A stretch of 10,014 bases of DNA from Candidatus Subteraquimicrobium carltonvillense (GTDB lineage Bacteria > Actinomycetota > Aquicultoria > Subteraquimicrobiales > Subteraquimicrobiaceae), in the NCBI GenBank assembly GCA_002339355.1, contig DDKQ01000021.1, positions 1,463 through 11,476 of the forward strand, in the 5' to 3' direction. A program made the translations under genes and the position numbers. Positions 1 through 5,773 of the stretch are shown here, piece after piece. The notes beneath the pieces were generated by a model. The model was not told the origin of the DNA, made no database searches, and was given only the letters and a program-made list of their open reading frames with translations. How positions within the stretch are numbered: the stretch's first letter is position 1; each line of letters begins with the position of its first letter.

Positions 1-46
1 AACCGAAGTCTGGTATCCATAGCGAACTGGAACGGAGGAGGTAACC

Positions 47-763
47 ATGAAAATTGAAACACGTGATATTGCAGTCGTAGGGACACTAGGTGCTTTAACG
101 GCTGTTTTGGGTGCGACAGTGGGTTTCGTTCCCGTACCCACACCTGCTGGAGCTGCGACTTTGATGCACATTCCCGCTATCATCGCCGGAATCGTTGAGG
201 GTCCGATAATAGGTGGATTAGTTGGTTTTATCTTTGGACTCTTCAGCTGGACTAGAGCAACTCTACCTTTCTTTAAGGATCCTCTTATAGCATTTATCCC
301 CCGCATCTTGATTGGCGTGGTCGCCGCATACACATATAAGGCTGTGAGAAGCAAAAGGCTCGCTCCGCTTTTTGGGGTTATCGTTGGACTGGTCTGTCTT
401 TCGGGAATGTTCTACGGTCTTTCGTGTTTGACAAAGGCAAATAAATCCATGTTGAGCAATCCCTTGAGCATTTTGATGTTTAAGGTGTCGCTTGTCGTAA
501 TATCCTTGGGCATCGCTTATTCCATTTACAAAGCGATCAAGGCAAAGCGATTGGCACCTGCGGTAGCAGCCATCACCGGAACTTTAACGAATACCGTGGG
601 CGTACTCAGTCTCATCGTGTTAAGATTTGGGAAAGAATTTCCTCCAGAAGCGGCCTATATAGTTGGGGTAACTCATGGTATTCCGGAAATCATAATGGCG
701 GTAATCATAGTAGTTCCCATCGTGTTGGCTCTGAATCGGGTATTGAAAAAAGAGGTTGAATAA
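47..763 (+). CDS. ECF transporter S component (vitamin-type, substrate unknown)
   Basis: This is a 238-residue, very hydrophobic protein resembling the substrate-binding S component of energy-coupling factor importers (ECF_trnsprt type). Such proteins sit in the membrane, bind a vitamin or similar micronutrient, and work with the shared EcfT and EcfA subunits, which are not encoded here. Seen in the sequence: an N-terminal TLGALTAVLGA helix, a G/A-rich VPVPTPAGAATLMHIP loop (about 29-43), a GGLVGFIFGLFSW helix (56-68), a KDPLIAFIPRILIG segment (77-90) and TNTVGVL near 181-187. It is about 60 residues longer than usual. Residues 94-114 (AYTYKAVRSKRLAP...) recur at 157-178 (AYSIYKAIKAKRLAP...), so an internal duplication has probably added one or two membrane segments. 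The GGAGGAGG ribosome binding site at 35-42 supports the ATG. The substrate cannot be read from this sequence; pantothenate, folate and riboflavin types are all possible. Confidence 0.85.
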   Translation: MKIETRDIAVVGTLGALTAVLGATVGFVPVPTPAGAATLMHIPAIIAGIVEGPIIGGLVGFIFGLFSWTRATLPFFKDPLIAFIPRILIGVVAAYTYKAVRSKRLAPLFGVIVGLVCLSGMFYGLSCLTKANKSMLSNPLSILMFKVSLVVISLGIAYSIYKAIKAKRLAPAVAAITGTLTNTVGVLSLIVLRFGKEFPPEAAYIVGVTHGIPEIIMAVIIVVPIVLALNRVLKKEVE

Positions 764-798
764 AAAGAGGCTGGATAATTTATAAGGGGGAAGGCAAG

Positions 799-1317
799 AT
801 GGAGGTCTATGAAGCCATCTACGGTAGAAAAAGCGTTAGAGATTTCGATAGGGTTAAAGACGTACCTCCGGATTTAGTCATGAAGCTTTTGAAGGCAGCC
901 TGCCAGGCTCCCTCGGCGGGAAATCTTCAACCCTGGAGATTTTGGGTCATTCGTGATCAGAAACTCAAAGGTAGATTGGCCGAAGCTGCTTTTCATCAAT
1001 CCTTTGTGGCTGAAGCCCCCGTCCTGATCGTGGTCTGTGCCGATCTGAGGGTGGCTTCAAGTGGCTATGGAACTCGGGGCACTGCACTATATGCTATCCA
1101 AGATACCGCCGCCGCAATCGAGAATCTACTTCTTGCCGCTCATGTCGAGGGACTTGGAGCCTGTTGGGTGAGTGCCTTTGATGAGAGAAGGGCAATTCAA
1201 GCACTGGAGCTGCCAGCGCACATAAGACCCTTAGCTTTGATTCCCATAGGTTATCCCGCTTATGTGGGTACTAAACCTCAAAAGCGAGACCCCTTGGAAG
1301 TCACTGAGTTCAAATAA
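799..1317 (+). CDS. Nitroreductase-family FMN oxidoreductase
   Basis: This 172-residue protein has the features of the NADH/NADPH-dependent, FMN-binding nitroreductase family. Members reduce nitro compounds, quinones, flavins or other electron acceptors in the cytoplasm, usually as dimers. The N-terminal R10-K-S-V-R14 motif contacts the FMN phosphate. PSAGNLQPW (38-46) is the classic flavin-pocket motif. DTAAAIENLLLAAHVEGLGACW (102-123) is the conserved long helix, and PIGYP (149-153) is the usual C-terminal flavin-binding turn. The length matches the short single-domain subgroup. An AAGGGGGAAG ribosome binding site lies just before the ATG. It follows the transporter gene by 35 bp and could share its transcript. 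The physiological substrate cannot be told from sequence. Confidence 0.92.
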   Translation: MEVYEAIYGRKSVRDFDRVKDVPPDLVMKLLKAACQAPSAGNLQPWRFWVIRDQKLKGRLAEAAFHQSFVAEAPVLIVVCADLRVASSGYGTRGTALYAIQDTAAAIENLLLAAHVEGLGACWVSAFDERRAIQALELPAHIRPLALIPIGYPAYVGTKPQKRDPLEVTEFK

Positions 1318-1357
1318 TTGTATAAAATTGCTCGAGTTTCTTAAAATTGGTAAAATC

Positions 1358-1375
1358 ATAACGGTTGACCGTTAT
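1358..1375. repeat. 18-bp palindrome, possible operator
   Basis: ATAACGGT-TG-ACCGTTAT is a perfect inverted repeat with 8-bp arms and a 2-bp centre. It lies in the AT-rich gap upstream of the FmdB-like gene. Its size and tight symmetry are like a dimeric repressor site, and it overlaps a candidate -35 hexamer. The binding protein is unknown. Confidence 0.6.
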
Positions 1376-1392
1376 TCATTTCACCATATTTT
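1365..1392 (+). promoter_or_regulatory. Candidate sigma-70-type promoter for the FmdB-UDG pair
   Basis: TTGACC at 1365-1370 matches the -35 consensus at five of six bases. TATTTT at 1387-1392 is a weaker -10 (four of six), 16 bp away. The -35 sits inside the 18-bp palindrome, so a protein bound there would block it. This is the only convincing promoter-like spot between the nitroreductase and the FmdB-like gene. The -10 is weak and the region is AT-rich, so chance matches are possible. Confidence 0.35.
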
Positions 1393-1430
1393 GTATTTTT
1401 AAACCGTGAACTGTGAACGAAGTTTTTAAA

Positions 1431-1649
1431 ATGCCCATTTACGAATATAAGTGTCTTTCTTGCGACAATGAGTTTGAGGTTTTGGTCGGTATGGGGGCAA
1501 AGGATAGCACTCGATGCCCTCGTTGTAAGTCTAAAAACTTGAGGAAGCTCTTCTCAACCTTCGGTTTTAGCTCGGGGGAAAGAAAAGTTTTCACCTCTTC
1601 CTGTAGCACTTGCAATGCGCCCAGCTGCGAGGGATGTAAAGGGGGATAA
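1431..1649 (+). CDS. FmdB-type zinc-ribbon small protein
   Basis: This is a 72-residue protein of the FmdB/CxxC_CXXC_SSSS family, small putative regulatory zinc-ribbon proteins whose exact role is not established. It starts with the family hallmark MPIYEYKCLSC. Two CxxC knuckles (C8/C11 and C29/C32) would bind one zinc. The C-terminal tail adds four cysteines (C58, C61, C66, C69; pattern CSTCNAPSCEGC), commonly seen in this family. An upstream in-frame GTG at 1413 would add six residues, but family conservation begins at MPIYEY, so the ATG at 1431 is chosen. No good ribosome binding site precedes either start. The TTG of the downstream glycosylase gene lies 4 bp after the stop, so the two are almost certainly co-transcribed. 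Confidence 0.85.
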   Translation: MPIYEYKCLSCDNEFEVLVGMGAKDSTRCPRCKSKNLRKLFSTFGFSSGERKVFTSSCSTCNAPSCEGCKGG

Positions 1650-1652
1650 GAT

Positions 1653-2249
1653 TTGCCTGAGACCCTTCAACAGTTCTACGAGAAAATAAAGGATTGCCAA
1701 AGGTGTGCTTTGGGCAACACTCGTACCAATCTCGTCTTTGGGGTGGGTAATGAAAATGCGGATTTGATGTTCGTGGGCGAGGCACCGGGTTATTACGAAG
1801 ATTTACAGGGAGAGCCCTTCGTTGGTGCAGCCGGTCAACTCCTCGATAGACTCCTCGCTTCCATAGGATTGAAAAGGGAGCAGGTGTACATCGGAAATGT
1901 CTTAAAATGTCGTCCTCCTCAAAATCGAGACCCTTTACCCGAGGAAATAGAAACTTGCACCCCCTATTTGTTCAAACAGATAGAAATCATAAAACCGAAA
2001 GTGGTATGTACTTTGGGAAATTTTGCTACGCGGGTAATCTTGGGGAAAAGTGTTTCCATGTCTAAAGTTCACGGACGAACATTTAAAGGGAAAGGTCACT
2101 ATATATTTCCCATATATCACCCGGCAGCGGCTCTCCATATGCAGACGAATTTATCGGCGTTGGAAGAAGATTTTCTCAAATTAAAGGAGCTTTTGGCCAA
2201 GGGCGTGGAACCCCCTCCGGTTGAACCGGAGCAAATGGGACTATTTTAG
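1653..2249 (+). CDS. Type 4 uracil-DNA glycosylase (4Fe-4S)
   Basis: This 198-residue protein is a family 4 uracil-DNA glycosylase. It removes uracil produced by cytosine deamination and so starts base excision repair. Four cysteines for the 4Fe-4S cluster are present: C15 and C18 (DCQRCAL), C86 (LKCRPP) and C102 (ETCTPY). The active-site GEAPG motif is at 42-46, followed by GEPFVGAAG (53-61). GNVLKCRPPQNRDP (81-94) is typical, and the HPAA motif lies at 156-159. The protein ends in EQMGLF, which matches the QxxLF pattern of sliding-clamp binding peptides. The start is TTG at 1653, supported by AAAGGGGG at 1638-1645 and the usual family N-terminus. This class is common in thermophiles but also widespread in actinobacteria, so it is only a weak hint about habitat. 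Confidence 0.95.
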   Translation: MPETLQQFYEKIKDCQRCALGNTRTNLVFGVGNENADLMFVGEAPGYYEDLQGEPFVGAAGQLLDRLLASIGLKREQVYIGNVLKCRPPQNRDPLPEEIETCTPYLFKQIEIIKPKVVCTLGNFATRVILGKSVSMSKVHGRTFKGKGHYIFPIYHPAAALHMQTNLSALEEDFLKLKELLAKGVEPPPVEPEQMGLF

Positions 2250-2259
2250 TATGATGTAC

Positions 2260-2315
2260 GATACACGATTCAAAGTTAAAATCGCCCATTTTGGAATCGT
2301 GTATCTTTTCTTTTT
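2260..2315 (+). terminator. Intrinsic-terminator-like hairpin after the glycosylase gene
   Basis: GATACACGATTC (2260-2271) pairs perfectly with GAATCGTGTATC (2294-2305). The 12-bp stem is followed directly by TTTTCTTTTT. Inside the 22-nt loop, AAAAT (2278-2282) can pair with ATTTT (2288-2292), making a second small stem. The stem is less GC-rich than a classic terminator, but the T-tract and the position 10 bp after the stop codon fit termination of the FmdB-UDG transcript. Confidence 0.75.
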
Positions 2316-2338
2316 GATGGATTGCAACTTTTGATGGA
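2312..2338 (+). repeat. Short direct repeat TTTTGATGGA
   Basis: The 10-mer TTTTGATGGA occurs at 2312-2321 and again at 2329-2338, 17 bp apart. It lies just after the terminator T-tract. No function is apparent. Confidence 0.4.
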
Positions 2339-2380
2339 CTTTAACTGAGATGTCGAATGCTGAAAAGGCTAGGTTATTAG

Positions 2381-2566
2381 CGGAGTGATAAACATCCAGC
2401 TTATGACCACGCCTCTAAGCTTCACAAGAGATTTGTGACCAAGTTTGGGAGTACCTGTTGCAGAGTTCTCAATAAGATGGATTTCAAAAGCGAGGAGCAC
2501 GTGAAGCGTTGCGCCAATATCACCTCGGAGACGGCTGGACTTTTGTTCGAAGAACTAGCGTTGTAA
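2381..2566 (+). pseudogene. C-terminal remnant of a C_GCAxxG_C_C-type redox protein
   Basis: The frame ending at TAA 2564-2566 is open back to a stop at 2378-2380. It encodes about 61 residues with no credible start or ribosome binding site. From 2393 the peptide reads HPAYDHASKLHKRF, then KFGSTCCRVLN, then HVKRCANITSETAGLLFEEL. This resembles the last third of the C_GCAxxG_C_C family, in which a helix ending in a phenylalanine is followed by FGS..C..L, a charged linker, then a C......A..L.E.L tail. The N-terminal part carrying the cysteine-glycine motif that names the family is missing. A short open stretch in another frame (ATG 2350 to TGA 2386-2388) may be more of the decayed gene. The assignment is by eye and rests on the C-terminal pattern only. 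Confidence 0.5.
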
Positions 2567-2619
2567 GATTCATTTGAGCGCAATATAGCTTCACGAAAAC
2601 TCTTAAAGGGGTCTCTTCC

Positions 2620-3099
2620 TTGCCGCACAGCACATTTAAGGTTGTAACCCATTCTCCAGAGGAGACTAAGGAGCTGGCGAGAAGGCTTGCCTCCCTTCTT
2701 CATGCTGGCGATGTTATCAGTCTAACCGGGGATCTAGGGGCGGGGAAAACCTGTTTTACCCAGGGCCTGGGCGAGGCCTTGGGAATCAAGAGGAGAATTA
2801 CCAGTCCCACCTTTAATCTCATTAAAGAGTATAAAAATACTCTACCTTTATACCATTTTGATCTTTACCGCCTGGATTCACCCTTGGAAATGCTAGACCT
2901 CGGATACGAGGAATATTTCTTTGGCGGTGGGATAACGGTGATCGAGTGGGGAGATAAGGTAGTCTCCCTTCTTCCATCCAATTATTTAGAAATATCATTT
3001 AAACGACTTTTAGACGAGAACGTTAGAGAGCTACGAATTTTTCCCCATGGTCCTCGCTGGGAAAAGGCGACTGAGGAGTGGATAAAACCAGAAGAGTGA
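2620..3099 (+). CDS. tsaE: tRNA t6A synthesis ATPase TsaE
   Basis: TsaE is the P-loop ATPase that binds TsaB-TsaD and drives the cycle of threonylcarbamoyl transfer to adenosine 37 of ANN-decoding tRNAs. This 159-residue protein has the Walker A motif GDLGAGKT (37-44), the switch-like SPTFNLIKEY (62-71), HFDLYRL (79-85) and the Walker-B-region IEWGDK (108-113), all family hallmarks. The length is normal. The start is TTG at 2620, preceded by AAAGGGGT with AGGGG at 2607-2611. No ATG gives a full domain. It is the first gene of the tsaE-tsaB-rimI-tsaD run; a 104-bp repeat-bearing gap separates it from tsaB. Confidence 0.96.
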   Translation: MPHSTFKVVTHSPEETKELARRLASLLHAGDVISLTGDLGAGKTCFTQGLGEALGIKRRITSPTFNLIKEYKNTLPLYHFDLYRLDSPLEMLDLGYEEYFFGGGITVIEWGDKVVSLLPSNYLEISFKRLLDENVRELRIFPHGPRWEKATEEWIKPEE

Positions 3100-3112
3100 G
3101 GAAGTAGTTTCA

Positions 3113-3178
3113 GTTGGCTGGTTGGCTCGTTTGTTAGTTGGTTGGAAATCAAGCAAACTGGCAAACTAGCAAACTTAG
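3113..3178. repeat. Two complementary period-8 arrays between tsaE and tsaB
   Basis: The left part is four 8-mers: GTTGGCTG, GTTGGCTC, GTTTGTTA, GTTGGTTG (3113-3144). After an 8-nt spacer come three 8-mers: GCAAACTG, GCAAACTA, GCAAACTT (3153-3176). The right units are near-complements of the left ones. GTTTGTTAGTTGG can pair with the right arm's complement GTTTGCTAGTTTG with two differences, one of them a possible G-U pair, so the transcript could fold into an imperfect hairpin. It ends 15 bp before the tsaB ribosome binding site. Confidence 0.7.
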
Positions 3179-3203
3179 AATTGAGCTGCAGGGGGAGAAG
3201 AAC

Positions 3204-3989
3204 ATGCTAGCATTAGCTTTTGATACGGCTACCGATGCTTGCACGGTGGCCATAGGAACTGAAGATAAGCTTTACGGTGAGTTCACCATGTATGCCCCGC
3301 GTGCACACATGGAACGGCTCATTCCCATGGTAGACTATCTCCTTAAGCAGAGCGACTTTTCCATTGGTGACATCCGAGGACTAACCGTTGGATTGGGACC
3401 GGGCTCCTTTACGGGGGTGAGAATTGGGGTTGCCACGGCCAAGATTCTTGCTCAGGCATTAAACCTACCTCTTGTGGGTATCTCGACATTGGACTGTTTA
3501 GCCTACCCCTTTACCTTTGGGGAGGAGCTGGTTTGCGTCGTTTTGGACGCCAAGCGGGGTGAAGTTTACAGCGCAATTTATAGGTGTTTGGGTGGCAAGT
3601 TTGATCTCATTACTCCCTATCAAGTTATGCCCCCACGGGATTTATGTTCGAAATTGAAAGAATATAAGCAAAGGGTAATCTTGGTGGGAGATGCACTATA
3701 TCCCTACGGAGACCTGCTCAAAAATTCCTTAGGTTCCTCGGTGGATTTTGCTCCGCCGTGGCTTTGGTTCCCCAAGGCGTCGAATCTCATTGCTCTTGCT
3801 ATGGATAAGCTTCTTGGGGGAGAAGGTAAAGAGATTTTCCAGGTAGTTCCCATTTATGTTCGTTTATCGGAAGCTGAGGGGAAGGTGGGACGAGCTCCGA
3901 CGTGTCGGGGCCGGGCAGGCCCGCCTAACGGACGGGCAGGCAGGGAAGGAAAGTTTTTCCCATGGAAACCATTGAAATCTCCAGGATGA
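3204..3989 (+). CDS. tsaB: tRNA t6A synthesis subunit TsaB, with repeat-derived tail
   Basis: TsaB is the catalytically inactive partner that dimerises with TsaD in t6A synthesis. The ATG at 3204 is chosen because it gives the family start MLALAFDTATDACTVAI and has GGGGGAG at 3191-3197. An in-frame start at 3138 lies inside a repeat array and is rejected. Conserved parts are the glycine-rich GLGPGSFTGVRIG (63-75), DAKRGEVY (115-122) and the near-terminal PIYVRLSEAE (216-225), where TsaB proteins normally end. The remaining 36 residues are rich in G, R and P and are encoded by a GC-rich palindromic repeat (about 3890-3945) plus the 5' end of rimI read in another frame. The natural stop seems to have been lost or displaced, so the gene overlaps rimI by 28 bp. 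The enzyme core looks intact. Confidence 0.93.
   Translation: MLALAFDTATDACTVAIGTEDKLYGEFTMYAPRAHMERLIPMVDYLLKQSDFSIGDIRGLTVGLGPGSFTGVRIGVATAKILAQALNLPLVGISTLDCLAYPFTFGEELVCVVLDAKRGEVYSAIYRCLGGKFDLITPYQVMPPRDLCSKLKEYKQRVILVGDALYPYGDLLKNSLGSSVDFAPPWLWFPKASNLIALAMDKLLGGEGKEIFQVVPIYVRLSEAEGKVGRAPTCRGRAGPPNGRAGREGKFFPWKPLKSPG
3890..3945. repeat. GC-rich palindromic element in the tsaB 3' end
   Basis: This segment is far more GC-rich than its surroundings. It contains the hairpin GCTCCGAC-GT-GTCGGGGC (3894-3911, one G-T pair), then CGGGC-AG-GCCCG (3912-3923). The 8-mer GGGCAGGC occurs twice (3913-3920 and 3934-3941). The right end, GACGGGCAGGCAGGG, closely resembles GACAGGCAGGCGGG in the lnt insert. 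The hairpin with the GTCGGGGC arm matches one in the tsaD-lnt gap (5838-5853). It lies where TsaB homologues have no sequence. Confidence 0.75.
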
Positions 3990-4597
3990 CTTATATTGAT
4001 CTTGAAAGCGTATGTGAGATTGAAAGGATTGTGTTTCCCAGACCGTGGACTCGATCCATGTTTGAGCATGACCTCGCTCGATCGGGTTACACTTTCTATG
4101 TTGTGGCAAGGATTCCGAGTCCATCTACCGATACCCGCGCCCCCGCCAGCCGAGTGGGGCGAGGCGTCCTGAAGCACTGGCGAGCGAGCCTACAGACCGG
4201 ACGAGCAGGGAGAATAGTGGGATACGGCGGGATGTTACGCGTCGGGGGTGAGGGACGCATTTCAACACTTGCGGTGGGTCCAGCCTATCGGAATCGTGGC
4301 ATAGCGAAAGCTTTGATGCTCACCATGGCCAAATGGGCCATAAAGAGTGGGATTCAGTGGTTGACCCTGGAGGTAAGGAGGTCGAATCTCGTCGCTCAAA
4401 ATCTTTATAAAAAATTCGGTTTTTATAAGGTGGCGGTAAGAGAGGGTTATTACTCGGACAACAATGAGGATGCAATAGTCATGTGGACCGGAGATATCAC
4501 TTCTCCTAACTATAAAAAACTGCTGGGAAAAACGGGGCGAAGCCTAAATATTAATGTAATTGAGAGAATTGAAGGTCTCGTAGAAACAGACCTTTAG
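3962..4597 (+). CDS. rimI: RimI-like ribosomal protein N-acetyltransferase, with internal insert
   Basis: RimI is a GNAT acetyltransferase that N-acetylates ribosomal protein S18 in E. coli; in many bacteria it sits between tsaB and tsaD. The 211-residue product has EIERIVFPRPWTRSMFEHDL near the N-terminus (19-38). The acetyl-CoA-binding motif A is ISTLAVGPAYRNRGIAKALM (100-119), followed by LEVRRSNLVAQNLYKKFGF (136-154), and YYSDNNEDAIVM (163-174) is typical. Residues about 51-82 have no counterpart in the family: VVAR is separated from GRIVGYGG by a stretch encoded by a GC-rich repeat. A tail of about 38 residues follows MWTGDI, and its last four residues and stop codon fall in a palindrome. 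The start is ATG 3962 with AAGGAAAG at 3946-3953. The insert replaces a strand-to-strand turn, so activity may survive. Confidence 0.88.
   Translation: METIEISRMTYIDLESVCEIERIVFPRPWTRSMFEHDLARSGYTFYVVARIPSPSTDTRAPASRVGRGVLKHWRASLQTGRAGRIVGYGGMLRVGGEGRISTLAVGPAYRNRGIAKALMLTMAKWAIKSGIQWLTLEVRRSNLVAQNLYKKFGFYKVAVREGYYSDNNEDAIVMWTGDITSPNYKKLLGKTGRSLNINVIERIEGLVETDL
4112..4207. repeat. GC-rich repeat-like insert inside rimI
   Basis: About 96 bp, a multiple of three, interrupt the conserved GNAT core without breaking the frame. The segment is GC-rich and contains CGCCAG (4144-4149) paired with CTGGCG (4177-4182), plus GGCGAGGCG and GGCGAGCGAGCC runs. Its 3' end (CGGACGAGCAGGG) resembles the tsaB element's end (CGGACGGGCAGG). 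In both genes that end is read in the same frame, giving GRAGR. It is a more diverged or different member than the tsaB and lnt copies. Confidence 0.6.
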
Positions 4598-4633
4598 GTC
4601 TGTTAGTTAGCGTAACAGGTCTAAAGACCTGTT
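4585..4633. repeat. Paired 20-bp palindromes over the rimI stop codon
   Basis: Two palindromes, each with 9-bp arms and a 2-bp centre, lie 9 bp apart: AACAGACCT-TT-AGGTCTGTT (4585-4604) and AACAGGTCT-AA-AGACCTGTT (4614-4633). They share outer and middle bases, so they look like two copies of one unit. The first contains the rimI stop TAG (4595-4597). Neither is followed by a long T-tract, so they are not classic terminators. Confidence 0.85.
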
Positions 4634-4656
4634 TGTACAGTTCTATCATTATCCAT

Positions 4657-4672
4657 GATCATGTTCATGATC
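4657..4672. repeat. Small palindrome before tsaD
   Basis: GATCATG-TT-CATGATC is a perfect inverted repeat with 7-bp arms, 5 bp upstream of the chosen tsaD start. In mRNA it would put a hairpin where the ribosome binding site should be; only TAGGG (4673-4677) separates it from the ATG. Confidence 0.6.
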
Positions 4673-4677
4673 TAGGG

Positions 4678-5709
4678 ATGGTGAAGAGATTGGCTGAGAA
4701 GCTCATACTGGCCATAGAAACATCGTGTGATGAAACAGCTGCGGCTATAATCGCCGAGGGAAAGATAATTCTGTCAAATATTGTCTCCTCTCAGGTGGAT
4801 TTTCATCGAAAGTTCGGTGGCGTTGTTCCGGAAATCGCCTCAAGAAAGCATGTGGAACTGATCAATCCGGTTATTGCTGAGGCTTGCTCCCAAGCGCGTG
4901 TAGCTTTGAAGGATTTGACCGCCTTAGTTGTCACTTTGGGCCCGGGGCTAATGGGGGCTTTGTTGGTGGGACTCGCCGCGGCCAAAAGTCTCTCTTATGC
5001 CACCGGTCTGCCCCTCATAGGCGTGAACCATCTAGAGGGACATATCTATGCCAATTTTTTGGAACACACGGATCTTAAACCTCCCTTCATTTCCCTTGTG
5101 GTCTCGGGGGGACACACCTGCCTCATCTATATGGAGGATCACGGAAGATACGAACTTTTGGGCGAAACTCTGGACGATGCCGCGGGAGAAGCCTTCGATA
5201 AGATAGCAGGATTCTTAAAGCTTGGTTATCCGGGAGGTCCCATCATCGACGATTTGTCAAAGCAGGGTGACCCGCGGGCAATCAAATTCCCACGAGCGAT
5301 GCTAAAAACGGAAGATTACGATTTTAGCCTGAGCGGTCTTAAAACAGCGGTTTTAAACCACGTCACCCGCCTTAAGGAGCGAGGAGAGGAAATACCCCTC
5401 CCCGACCTCTGTGCCAGTTTTCAAGCGGCCATAATTGATGTTCAGATACATAAAACCTTAAGAGCGGCGAAGGAACGAGGTGTTGATAAAGTTGTCCTCG
5501 GTGGCGGAGTTGCGGCAAATAGCTCTCTGCGTGAAAGATTCAGACAAGAGATGGAGAAAGTGGGAATGAGGCTCTTCTATCCTTCAATTCCTTTGTGCAC
5601 GGACAATGCAGCAATGATCGCCTGCGCGGGATATTACCGATGGTTGAAAGGGGAAAGAATTTCTCTCGATGCCAATGTGGATCCGAATCTTCCCCTTTGT
5701 GGAGGTTAA
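4678..5709 (+). CDS. tsaD: tRNA N6-adenosine threonylcarbamoyltransferase TsaD
   Basis: TsaD transfers the threonylcarbamoyl group from threonylcarbamoyl-AMP to A37 of tRNA, together with TsaB and TsaE. From the ATG at 4678 it is 343 residues, a normal length. It has IETSCDETAAA (13-23), FGGVVPEIASRKH (46-58), LGPGLMGALLVG (87-98) and the metal-binding NHLEGH (H118, H122). Further motifs are SGGHT (143-147), GEAFDKIA (170-177), GYPGGPIID (183-191), DFSLSGLKTAV (215-225), GGGVAANSSLR (275-285) and CTDNAAMIA (307-315), the last with metal ligand D309. The start is the weak point: AGGG touches the ATG at 4678, and GTG 4681 or TTG 4690 are alternatives. A longer reading from 4633 would begin inside the palindromes and is rejected. 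Translation may depend on local hairpins. Confidence 0.97.
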   Translation: MVKRLAEKLILAIETSCDETAAAIIAEGKIILSNIVSSQVDFHRKFGGVVPEIASRKHVELINPVIAEACSQARVALKDLTALVVTLGPGLMGALLVGLAAAKSLSYATGLPLIGVNHLEGHIYANFLEHTDLKPPFISLVVSGGHTCLIYMEDHGRYELLGETLDDAAGEAFDKIAGFLKLGYPGGPIIDDLSKQGDPRAIKFPRAMLKTEDYDFSLSGLKTAVLNHVTRLKERGEEIPLPDLCASFQAAIIDVQIHKTLRAAKERGVDKVVLGGGVAANSSLRERFRQEMEKVGMRLFYPSIPLCTDNAAMIACAGYYRWLKGERISLDANVDPNLPLCGG

Positions 5710-5773
5710 AGGTTCAAGGTGTAATGTTTAGAAACAGTGGTGACACTTATACTGTTCGGGCATCCTTCCGAGT

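Noticed and set aside
1..46. Possible end of a riboswitch upstream of the transporter gene
   Set aside because: Only 46 bases are visible and no known aptamer motif can be recognised, although vitamin transporters often have one.
3113..3178. CRISPR-like array
   Set aside because: Units are 8 bp and contiguous with no spacers, unlike CRISPR repeats.
3138..3203. Longer N-terminus for TsaB
   Set aside because: It would be translated from the period-8 array, and conservation starts at MLALAFDTAT with its own ribosome binding site.
4096..4160. A tRNA-like look on the minus strand of the rimI insert (GGTATCGGTAGATGG...)
   Set aside because: No acceptor stem, anticodon arm or T-loop can be folded, so it is not called as a tRNA.
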